Of a DNA stretch of 64,000 bases, positions 44,196-56,480 are shown piece by piece. The notes under the pieces are model-generated. The model saw only the letters and a program-made list of their open reading frames with translations, did not search any database and was not told the origin of the DNA. The first letter of the stretch is position 1, and every line of letters starts with the position of its first letter. Source of the DNA: Hormiphora californensis (Eukaryota > Ctenophora > Tentaculata > Cydippida > Pleurobrachiidae); the NCBI GenBank assembly GCA_020137815.1, contig CM035362.1:1205293-1269292 (forward strand), given 5' to 3'. The position numbers and the translations under genes were made by a program.

Positions 44196-45170
44196 GCAGG
44201 GAAAAAATATTTTCCGGTTCAAAATTTAACCAATTATGTTTGGCTATCGATTAGCTTTCCAATGTGACCAAGATCAGCTAAATTGGACAACCACAAGAGA
44301 CACAGTGTCATGTTGGTTTAAGTTAGTCAGGTCATGTGATCTTCACCGAATCGTATCTTGAGTCAGGTACCGGGTAAAGTATAACCGGGTAAAGTCTACC
44401 TATCGTATGTACTATACGTGGTATATTTACCAGCTAAACCCAGATACCTGTAACTCCGGCTGCTTTGTCATATTTCTACATGCCACATGACATATGTTGG
44501 GTTGAGGTTACGGCTTTAAATCAGGTGATTTAAATTTGTATGATTTTAAAAATTGGGTACGAACTGTCTTGAACCTCTGTCACCGGCTGCCTGGCAGCTC
44601 CGTCACCTGTGTTGATCAGACCGGGTCAGTGTACTACTGTGTAGGCAAATAGGTTGTTAATAGTGATTCAAAAGAGAAAAACTCATATCACTGACAGTGA
44701 CTCCAATATCTAGTTTGCAGTGGTCAACATTAAAACATTCGACCTTCGTAGTAACACTTTACGCTAACAAAACCGCCTTGTTCTAGTTACGTGTGCTTGA
44801 TAACCACACGAATGCACAGATACCACGATTTCAGATGAGACTGGTGAGGTAGTCACATGTTTCCTGTTGTTAGCGGTATGTAGAAGGTACAAGGCTGTTA
44901 TAGGAATCGGAAGATAGGGGACTCCAGACGGAAATTCACCGGTATATTACTCACACACACATTATAATATGCTTACACGCAGGGTATCACATATCACTTT
45001 TTCTCACAGTTTCTTTTTGAATTTTTAACCGCCTCGCTCGACTCCCGTCCCGCTGCGTTCAATCCACGTGTGAAAAGTAGAGGGATAGATAGAGATGCGG
45101 AAGAAAGAGAGATTTGTGTCATAGCTTCTTACTAACCTTTCTAGTACTGTTATATGTGGCTCACACAGAT

Positions 45171-45207
45171 ATCTCTCTCTCTCTCTCTCTCACTCTCTCT
45201 CTCACTC

Positions 45208-45292
<85 letters not shown>
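45171..45292. repeat. (CT)n microsatellite
   Basis: About 120 bp of CT repeats with a few CA interruptions at the left end. Intergenic. Confidence 0.92.
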
Positions 45293-45295
<3 letters not shown>

Positions 45296-46716
45296 CCACT
45301 AAGTTAAAAGTACAGTGCTTGCCATCGATCTATTGTTTCAAGGCGCACACCGATAGTTGATACCTTTATCACTCGATAGAATATCTCGTATCTCTTTTAC
45401 TAGTTGTGTTTCCCCCTTTGTTAGCTGTCTCTATGGGCACGTAAGATCACAGCGTCATAAAGTATAGATCTGGTGAATTAGTTTAAATAAGTTGATAAAC
45501 AAATCAAATGTATTGGAGTTCAAAGATGTAATAGTGTTATAATAAGTTTACCTTGTTGTTGACTTGGTAACCAAACCTAATCATTTCAATAGAATCAGTG
45601 ATTTGTGAGCTCCTATTACGCCAACTAGAGGCCAGGAGTCTTTAGTTTGTCCTTAGTGGGTAAACCTCTTATTCAAACCTATTAATGTAAGGATGAATAA
45701 TGGTGAGTTACCATTGGTGACCTGTAGCTACACTCTACAGCTGAGAAGCGAGGGCGAGTATTTGAACTCTTAAGTTCCTTTCGTTTGTAGGTTGCGGACT
45801 GCTACATACGGGTCGTACTTTTTGCCAATTCCGTGTATACTTCACACCACTTGGATTGTAGCGTGCATAGAGAATCGGAAAGTCTCTCTTTCTCCTTATC
45901 TTTTCTCAGAGTGGTCACATTGTAAGTGCTTTGCTTGTGACATTGTTCTGTCGATCGGTGTGGTCTTGACACTTTTTGTATCACTCTGTAGCTCCTCTGT
46001 GTGCTTATGAATCTAATGAGTGGTTCACATATCTTATCTCTTTCCTTTATATCTCTATCCCTATCTGAATATATCCTTACCTATCTCTATCGCAAGCAGA
46101 GTTGGATCCATTTGATAGGTTTTAATGGCTTTACTTGTACTTTGGTCTTTGAGTAGACGGTGAACCCTATTTTACCTTTTGTACTAAACTATACAGGATG
46201 ATATAATATAGTTTTCCACTACATTTTTTAGTTTCTACTTCTGGTAACATATTTCGGCGTGTATTGAACCTAACATATTTCTAGGAATGTAACATGTTCA
46301 TTTTGGTGTGAGATATTACAAACTCGCCCTGAAACCCCCAGCTCTATGTAAACCGGACCAGGGGAGAGTGGAGCGACATTCAGTCTTTAGTAAGTCCTGT
46401 CCCCCTCTTTAGTAAGTCAATATTCTTGCAGAGGAATAAACTCTACTTGAAATAACAGACTCATTACACGTACAGGAGTGTCATTTGATTAAATGACTCG
46501 TACTATAACTTGGCAAGTACTTGGCAATTATAAATGACGCAAGTAGTGCTTTAACTAAATAGATCATCGGCTCACTTATTGCATTTCAATCTTCACTTTC
46601 AGCACCATTACAGCGATGTAATGACTTTTTTAATAATTAACTAGCTAGATACTGAAATCCGTTGTTTCTAGGTACGAAGCAGGAGTAGGCATGCAGGGGC
46701 GAGTTCATCATCAACC

Positions 46717-49700
46717 ATGGGAACAGATTCGCGTGTAAAGAACAAAGAAAGCACTAAATTACCGGAGATTGGCCGGGGATTCCACGGCTTTGGGGGTGGA
46801 TTCGCTAGCGCCAAGGCTGCTCAGATCAATGTAGAAGATGTTGATATTGAATTTGAGGAACATGGGAGGTAGTTACATAGTTAACATGACATCACCATAG
46901 CATCTGGAATCTAATTGGCCCTTGCATCTAGCTAAAGTCCCTTTGATTTATCAATGTAATACTTTTCATTATTTATTAGGTCTGATAGCCGGCAGAGTAA
47001 CCAAAGATTGCCGGGGTTAGTTCTAGATGGAGGAATCCTTGCAAACCAAAAGGTAAAGAAATCATGACCTCCTAATTAGTCCAACTTTAGTTTCATACAT
47101 GGGTTTTATTACTCAACAAGGAGCTGGCCTTGGATCATGATCACATGTCAATAGCTGTACAGTATAGTGTATATTCAATGCTCCTATATTCAGGTTGTTA
47201 CAAACGACCCCCTAGTTCACATTTGTGATGATGATATTGCGTCCTCCCCCCGACAAGGGACCTTCATCACTGTAAGATGAGGCACAACACCGCAATAGCA
47301 ATTAGCAGTTAGCACATAATATTATAATTGGCATCTGCGGAATGATACCTCGTATGCTCCTTTCCAACGGCTTTACCCCTAACCGGGAAAACACAGCCTT
47401 ACTCAAGAAGAATTATATAGCACCACAAGCAGAAAACTCTTCTTTTCTATCAGAAAAGTCTTAAATTTTAGCGACTTATTCTCTGAAAATTGAAAATCCG
47501 ATATCTTCAGCCGAACGCTCAATTCTTAGATTGCACTTTGCTACCTCACTTGTTTTAGCTGAATTAGTCTTTATTTCTTTCCCCAGCCAGCTGTCTTAAC
47601 TTAGTGTTGTACTCTTTCAAGCCACATTAATTTTATTGAACTTGGGCCAAAAACTAGTTGATTTAAATTGTTTGCTATAATACAATTCAGTCTCCTTTTG
47701 CCTATTTGCACCAATGATTTAGTTCATCTGCTAGCACACCCCCTTACCCGTGTACATATGTGTCCATGGTGTGTTATTGTCCACTGTGTCTACTATATAC
47801 TAGGCGTGTGATGATGAAGATGACGAAGATGAGGATGAAACAAGGGAGGAAGAACCATCGGTAAGTGTCTCCTCCAATCACCATGTCGATTAGTCAATGT
47901 TGAGGACTAAAGGTGGCCGGTTGTTTATGAGAGCGTTGGCTGGTTGGCACCTTTTTTATCAATTTCACGTGGTTAAAAGTAACGCATTTAAAATATTGAT
48001 GCCAGAGAAATGCCCGGTTCCATCACAAAGGTCTGACTGACTACCTTCAATCCCTTCATGTAGCGGTAGAATCACACCCACGACTATTCATGTGGTACCG
48101 GAATCATGGTCGCATTCTTATAGGCTGTTGCAATGTAACAGTATTGTAACAACTCCCATGCATGCTATCAGGGATGACTGTATCAATTTTTAGTTGAATG
48201 TGTGAGGGGGATATATCTCTATCTGTATGTGCCACTATATGTTAGATGAGGTGAGGAACTTTATTGTATCTCGTCCCTATCATTCATTGTCTGCACTACT
48301 ACTACACACTCAGCAGTGCACTAGAAAGATTTTCTCACGCATTCACCGCGGTACTAGATAGTGGTTAATTCTGGCAGTCGGCCTCCTTACTTCTTTTTAT
48401 AGTACACCTATCTTTCTATATTTCTATCTTTATATCCTCTCAATTTCTCCCTTTGAATATTCACTGTCCACCATATTCGATACTGTTTAACAACTTTCTG
48501 AGACGCCGCGGGCCTGGATCTCGATAGAGAATGTTAAACACCACGATATAGAGATCAGATATAGATACACCTCGACGTGGTGAATGGCAGCGGTGTCGCG
48601 AGCCTTCAAAGGAGAGTTCGATCATTCCTGAGACTTTCTTTCAAACTGATAGCGAGCTGATAATGCATTGAATGCATACTGTTTTACAACGGCCGATGGA
48701 TAAAAGAATATTAGTATATTATACCAAAACTAATTGAAATTAGTAGGCCGGAAAGGTTGCCCTATGATTTGAGCTACCTTTGGCACCAGTACATTCCCTT
48801 TTGAAGATAGAGTAAGCATCTGTCATACCCTGTCTGTACCCCGTGAATGTTACGGTGGCAAAGATATCTCAAATCATAGGGCAACCTTTCCGGCCTACTA
48901 ATTTCAATTAGTTTTGGTATAATTTGCATCATTTTTGGGATTTTTATCCATTTAGATGTAGTAGAACAGGTACAGAGAGGATGGAATCGCAAAATTGAGA
49001 AAATTTCATTTTTGACGTCATTTTGACGTCATAAAATGACGTCATGACGTTATGACGTCATAATTATGACGTTATATCATCGGGATTACCTAGATGAAGA
49101 TACTGACCAAATTTGAGATCGATTGGATAAGATTTGAGTCCGCTGTGGCGAAAAACCCCATATCGTCATATCTATTTTTAAACAGTCATAACACTTCAGA
49201 CGCGTTTTAAGACCCTTATACATGCAGTTTTAAAAATTCGCGATATAGTTTCTGAAAGTTTAGACAATTCTCTTTCCATGATATAGTCTTCGTTTTTCGA
49301 TTAGAGTCCGTCTTAATGGTGTAAATTGAGCTCAAAGAAGTTTGGTCAGAGTCTGAAAAATGACAACTTTAAGACGTTCTGTAGGACGTTCCTGGCGATG
49401 AAAAGAGACCCCATATCGACTAATGCACACACATCCAGTAGATCTACCAGCTGTGAAAACGAGAAGTTTCTATCTCTTTTCGTTTGGCATGAATATGGTT
49501 TACAAAAAGCGTCTCTCCTACCCGCGCGCGCGCGTACGCGCGCGCGTATACGCGTGTTACACTGAAATTTCTGCAAATGGGACCTGTCTGTAACTTCGGT
49601 TCCAGATGAGATAGAGACTTGAAATTTTAAACTTGAGTCAAAGACCCCAAGCCGGGTATACATTCCAAATTTCAAGTCAAACGGATGAAAGAGAGCCACG

Positions 49701-52700
49701 CTATAGCCTTCTGAAATCTGGGTTTTCAGCCAAACACCCATAAAACGTATAACTGCGTTTCTGGCAGCGCTTTTGGGGGAGGGGGAATGGCAACCTTTGC
49801 GCTTGCCAGCGCAGTGAACGAATCTTGGACAATTAACATAAAATTAACTCAAGTATTACAAGTACAATTGACAATTCGACCAATATTTTATGCTTGAAAC
49901 AGCCCTCTTCACATTGAATACGTTTATTAGAGGTTAAAAAACAATGAAAACTGAAAAGTGAATAATATACGGATTTATGATATTAGCAGAATACATAATA
50001 CTACTGCATTAGGTTTTATAACGACATTTCTTGTCAAGGACTATATTAATTGTTTTTCACGGTGTGCACTTCAGTTTGCATATGGAAGAAATTACAAATA
50101 TCAATTTGATATGGAGTTTCTTACACACCGCTTTCAATGGAACTGTATCGGTTCAATTGACCCCCGGGGGCACTAGCTTGACTTAAATCCTCTAAAGACT
50201 CTGCTAAACCCTCCCGTGAGCGCTGTAAGCTCTCCCTAGAGTTTCTCAATCGTGCACTGAACGACCTCCTACGAAACACAGGGTGTCGACCAGATCCGCT
50301 CTCAGAGATGTCCTCGCGAGAGGAAGTCTGTACAATTGCATCATGTCGAGATTTCCTTTTCCCTGCCACGTTTTCAAAAGATGATCTTAGTAGACTGTCC
50401 TTTGATTTGCTGTAATGCCCTCCCCAACTAGATCGCCGTTTCCGTCCAGCACCCCCCGGTGAGGCCGAGTAACTGAGAGTTGTCTCACGTTCAATCATCA
50501 GGGATTTTGGTTCCCGGGGTAGGGTGTTTACATCAAAAGTAGTCTCCCACTCCATTACCGAGCCCAAATCTGATTCGTCGTCTTCAGGACGGTAGTTGGA
50601 AGTAAACCGGTCGAGTGTCGTTTCAAATTCCATGATTCCTGGTCGTTGTGAAGTTCGAATCAGGGAGATTGGCCGGGCTTTTTGGTACAGGCTGATGGGC
50701 CTGATATTGCGAATTCCATTCAAATCTGCTCCACGAAGAGAAATATCATCCTCAGTATCATCCCCATCCTCAACAGGAAGTTGTTTCATAGAGCGATACC
50801 AGTTCTCACCCATCTGGGCCGAGGGAAGACCCGAGAAGAATGGAGCTGCAACCGAGATAGAGCCAGTCATACTGCTAGCAGTATCAAACACAGAATCAGT
50901 GATGTCTTCGGAAACATCAAACCCAGTTTCATGCTCAATCAGATCTCTACCAACGCGAGGCGATGAGGAAAGATAAGCTGGGAGAGAGGCCTGTCGACTG
51001 AGGTTTGTGGGTGATTCGTTGTTGATTGTGGTCCTCGTGTATTGACCCTGACTTTGTGTACGTCGAACAGGATCTTTGGGTGATAGAGAGGATGCATTTC
51101 TACCACCTGATTTAGGTGGAGATTTGCTTTTGACTTTCCTCAAGACTCTCTTAATGAAGGAGCCTTGTCTTTCTCGTGGTTCCATTGGCTCTGAAACAGG
51201 GCTAACACTTCGCTCATCCAGCTGCCGGATTGGCGAGGTAAAGTTCAGCCGTTTGACGGGTCTATCTTGGTCTCTCTTGTACCTTAGATCTGGTGTTGCT
51301 GGGATATCAGGGAACTCTGAAACATCATCACCATCCTCTCCTACCTCTTCCTCGCCTGAACAACTCTCAACTCCACTACCCTCTCCAGAAGAGCTCTCAG
51401 TATGTTCAGATGATGATGAGCTCTCAAAATCTTCCTCCGGCTCTTCAGGGATAACACTCGGGTGAACAAGACGCCAAGTGTAGGCTGGGTTCTTGAATTC
51501 CAGTCTATCATCATCCGAAATACAATCATCATCTCCATAAGAGGAGCGGGAGAGTCGGAAATCAATGTCACCATCCGATTCTGGTGATGTGTTGGCATCT
51601 GAATCACTGGCCTCGTCCCCTGTTGGTTTCCTTATAACCACCACTGGGGCTAGATCTCTTGAAACTAGGGGTGTCAAGAGTGCATTAATGTTGAGTTCCG
51701 GTCCAACTTCACCTCCACCCCGGACAAAGCGATCATTATCATGGTATTGTGGAGGGGGTGATCGGGGAATTGTCTCAATCTCTGCCATCTTCCTCATTAG
51801 ACCGTCAAGACTATCTTCGCTACTGCTGCTACTGTCAACCCCAGTCACACTTTGAATTATCTCCCGTTCTGGGCTACTGACCCTCACTTCCATAGGGGAG
51901 TGGGTGGACGGAGGTGAGGGAGATCTATCCCTGGGCACTGATACAGCAATTAGAGGAGATAACGGGGTTAACATGTTGTTCCAGTTCAGGTTCAGACTGT
52001 TGCTGTTCAGCGTCGCCTCGTAATCACGTACTGGGTCTCCAGAACGGAATACTGGTGAAACTGGCCTGTTGGTAGTTCTAGTTTTGGTTTCCCTTTTCTC
52101 CTCCGAATCACTATTAGTTTCGTGATCTGAAGACTCCGCCAACTGCATCCCAATAGAGTATTCTTGATCATGAGATGACAAATGATCACTGCTCTCAGAA
52201 TCAGTGTCTCTGCTCTGTATTTGTCCAGGACTGATATCTTCGTCAAGGTGAATATCTCCCTCTACCACTAACTGTTCTCTCTGCTCACAGTAACATGGGC
52301 CTACTGTTGGGAACTCAATGGGATAATCATCAACCTCCTGACCCTCTTCAATATCTGGCTCCCTGTGTCTACAACCCGGAGCATGGACCCTTCTGAAAGC
52401 CAGCTCAATACTAAGGTGGTCAGCTGATGAGGTATCAGAGGAGAGAGTGTAAAATGAGCTGCCAGGGGTGGAGGTACTGGAGGTATTCGAGTCGAAACTG
52501 AGTGGAGCCAGAGAGGAGTTGTGTGGTGGAGAAGTGGTATTTGGGGATGTTGAGAGAGTTTCAGAAGAGTGTGGGGTAACGGGATGTCGTAGTGACAGGA
52601 ACTTCCTAACACGATCTGAACTAGCTGTGTCAGGTGCAGTAGGACTAGTTGAAACTGTGAAACTAATGTTCCCACTCTTGTGGTGGGGTCCAAGTGATTC

Positions 52701-54589
52701 CTTCACCTCATCACTTATAACAACTGTAAGTCTGATAGGAGTTGTACAGGGAAGGGAGGGGTTGTGGAAATCATAACTGCCATCCCCTCGTTCCACCAAG
52801 TAGGGTCGGTAGATTGCAGTCTGTCCAGTCACTGATGATGATGATTCCTGAGAGTAGAATGTGTTAGATCAAAAATCCGTTATATGCTCTGCTGAATTAT
52901 GATCGAACTTTTAGTAAGATTAGTAACTATAAATTATTTACCGTTTGAGTAGTGCTATCCTCTAAAACCATTGTATCGTCAGACATTGGTCGTTCCACAA
53001 GCTCTTGACTAGGTTCTATGTTCTAAATCTACTTCCGATTTACACGTTTGACTACCAATGTCACAGGCTGTACTTCCGTGTTACTTCACGTAGTGATGTC
53101 ACTGGCCACAGTATCTTGTCGACACGTGTATTAGACACTGAGTTTACAAGTGTGGTGAAGTAATTGGAACTCACGCGTGTAGCACGTGCGAGTTCTTTCA
53201 GGATTTACATCTTGAGATTCCTAAAATAATATGTCAGATGAGAATTGATAGTGGCAGGGAGAGAGAAAGAGTTAAATGAAAAAGATCTGCAAAACAAACA
53301 TGAGAACCAGCACGGTACAAGGGAATAGAGCAAAATGAAAATTAGTAAGGAACTGCATATGTTTCTTTTATAGCCTCAACATAAAGAATATTATAACGGG
53401 CTTATTATTTTCTCAACCGACCGCTATACAAAGACACGTTCAACAACACACAAGTCATGTAGTATGAGACAGTTTCAATGTTTGCTGTCTTCTAAGAGGA
53501 CGACCAATGCGGTGAGACGGAGAGAGAGGGAGAAAGAGAGAGGGAGAAAGAGAGAGGGAGAGGGAGAAAAAGAGAGAGAGAGCTCGCTTACTGAACGACT
53601 AACAAACTGTACTCTATCGAGATTCCAGACTAATACAGACAGATGAAAAGGAAACAACAGAAAGAGTGCAGGAGAGAGAACAATACACAAATAGGAGTTA
53701 GAGAAAGGTAGGATTATATAGGATATGTTATGCTGCTAATGTATACTTGGTTGTATCAACACACACTATCTCACTGCGCAGACAGCATCTCTCTCTCTAT
53801 ACGGAAATAGCTAATGGCTACATACATGCACTGATGATGGTGTCACGTGATCAGGTCACGTGATCATATTGAGCCTGCTTCTGCCCACCTTCCATTTTCA
53901 CAAGAGTCATAGAGAGATGTTTTTAGAGCACAATAAGATTGTGTATAATATGATATTAGAATGTTTGACATGATGGTACTAGAAAAATAGAAAATTTTAA
54001 AAGCTCGCCAGAGTGGTACGATATATCTGAGAACCCATGAATCCGGCATGGGGAAGAAACAAAAAAACCAAGCATATAACAATTGTCCACCCTTGTTTAG
54101 TTAGTGATTGTTAACCACACATGATCAGAATAATATCGGTATACAAACAGTGCTATTCTGTGATAGGAGGCCGGGGGGGGGGGGGGTCTTTCATATGACG
54201 GACAGATGGATGTAATCGAGCCGCGGCAGATAATAATACCCAAATCACATTTCATGACGTCATACCGCAACTGGTTGAAAATGTGGATCGACACCTATAA
54301 TCGTTAGACTCCTATAACTCATGTTATTTAGACGTATTATGATGAGTATTATCATTCCGATAAATAACCGGTGACTTTTAGCTCAGAGAGGAAAAGACAG
54401 AGAGATAATAATGTAGAGGAAAGAGTAATGGAGAGATCATGTTGAGCATTAAGTAGGGTATGATCAAAGCTTGTTACTCAAGTGCTTTACTCAATCACTC
54501 TCCCTCATGTTAGTCTCCATTTCTTGTCTCGGGGGAAGGGGATGGTGAAAGTTCTCTCGTTGCAGTGATGCAGTGCTTGTTAATTGAAG

Positions 54590-54655
<66 letters not shown>

Positions 54656-54718
54656 GATCTCTCTCTCACTCCATCTCTCTCTCACTCAATCTCTCTCCCC
54701 CCTCTCTCTCTCTCTCTC

Positions 54719-54785
<67 letters not shown>

Positions 54786-55700
54786 TTCTCTCTCTCTATC
54801 TCTCCCTCTCTCACACTTCTTAATTCTTAGCTTTATTCAAGGTTCATCCTCTTGGTGGATGCTTTTAGGCCCTTTTTTAGGCCCAGGGGACCTGTTAGTA
54901 CTACCGCGGCACAGAATTCTTGACACACCCATATGTGCTTCCGAGGGGAAGCAGATGTATTCACTAACTACTGAGTCCTGATCAATTCATGTTGGAAACA
55001 AATTTCATCATCTATTTATCAATCTTACCCTCCTCTCTCTCTCTCCCTGATCTACCTTCCTCCCACTATCTCTCTGTATCCATCTCACCATCATATGCAT
55101 GCATCTATTATCTCTCTCACTCTACGGGACTCTAAATGTCCCGCCCCATACGAGAGAGTGATTCTGCTGACTGTAGTTGCTATGGGTGCTCGTTATGGAA
55201 ATGCATATCTAATATCTATCTTTTATCCGCATCTTTTATATCTCTCTGTCTTCCTCTCTGTCTATCTTTTTGTGTGTCTGTCTGTCTCTCTCTTCCTCTC
55301 TCTCCCCATCGTTAACTAATAATCACTGCAGTTATCATAATATCCTACTGGTAAATTTTGTCTACGGCCCTGAATGTCTCCAGTTGAAGAGTCTCCCTCT
55401 CTCTTGAGAGTTCCTTTATTATCCTTCTGTTCCTTTAGGCTTCATCTCTAACAGATCATCCTAGGACATCCCTTAGTCTTGTCCGATTAGGGGAGGCTAT
55501 TAGAGCCGCTGCATGGCGCCTGTATCCATTTATGTCTAGTTCCTTGAGCTGTCTACAAGATCAGTTCTTTTATCCTGCTTTATGTTTCTTCTTCTTTATT
55601 GTGGCTCCTTATTTCTTGTCCATCAAAGAGTAATTATCTTTCGAGCTCTATCATCTCTCTCCCTCCCTTCCCCCTCTATCTCTCTATCTCTCTCTCTCTT

Positions 55701-55775
<75 letters not shown>

Positions 55776-56388
55776 TCTCTCCGTCTCTACTATTCCATCT
55801 CTCTGTCTGTCTCTAATTCTAGGTTTTCTTCATTCTCTCTCAACGGACTCTTATTTACAACCATTTATAATGCCGACGCGGACGAAAGCCACTGAAAGAT
55901 CACGTAAATGCATCCCTCTATTTTGCATCGGTTCTATATTTTGATCTCCACAGTAAACTTTGCATATTCTCCAGTGAATGCTATTACTCGCATGTTTCGC
56001 GAAATTCTTAATTTCATTCATCCAATTATTAAACATTTAAGTGCAAAAGCACTCATTGTCCAACTACAATACTCGATCCTGCCTATTGGAAAGTAAGCTG
56101 TACATTGTACAGTGTACAAATCATACAGTAATGTTTCAAAATAATTCAACACTGCACAATTTGTATCACTTCTTGCCTAACTACTAAAGTACCACTTGAT
56201 CACTATTTTATCTAGGTAGTAATTACCACGTGCACGCCGTCTCTAGTTCAACACATGGCCTGTAAAACATGGCCTCTAGTCTCTACTAATGTTGGGAAGA
56301 TTTAGCGAAGTTGTGTGCTCGCTACTTCAGCAGATTTTGCCGTTTGACTCTTCCTGGACCACTAATGGGAAGTAAACTTCTTATCCTG

Positions 56389-56480
<92 letters not shown>

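Larger units (their letters stand above)
43292..46671. other. Intergenic DNA before the coiled-coil gene
   Basis: No gene recognised in 3.4 kb. It holds a partial copy of the recurrent module at 43330-43350, a C run at 43441-43452, a CpG-rich zone at 43870-44000, a perfect hairpin at 44165-44195 and a (CT)n tract at 45170-45292. The right end should contain the promoter or 5' exons of the downstream gene, but no signal is certain. Confidence 0.4.
47861..50120. other. Intron DNA between the first exons and the nested gene
   Basis: Part of the large intron. It contains a 206-bp inverted-repeat element (48718-48923), a cluster of tgacgtca palindromes (49012-49073), a module-like stretch at 49590-49625 and a gcgcgcgcgtacgcgcgcgc run at 49523-49545. 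No exon is supported. Confidence 0.5.

Noticed and set aside
45114-45360. Serine/leucine-rich frames over (CT)n tracts (also at 54584, 55582, 56311)
   Set aside because: Pure products of CT repeats; both neighbouring frames are equally open.
50596-52776. Plus-strand and second-frame open stretches opposite the nested gene
   Set aside because: Shadows of the long serine-rich minus-strand frame, which alone has a splice-supported start and coherent composition.
55870-55903. Possible alternative first exon (ATG frame followed by gtaaat)
   Set aside because: Only eleven codons, no promoter evidence, and it would not be needed because exons 4 and 5 of the host gene already join in phase.
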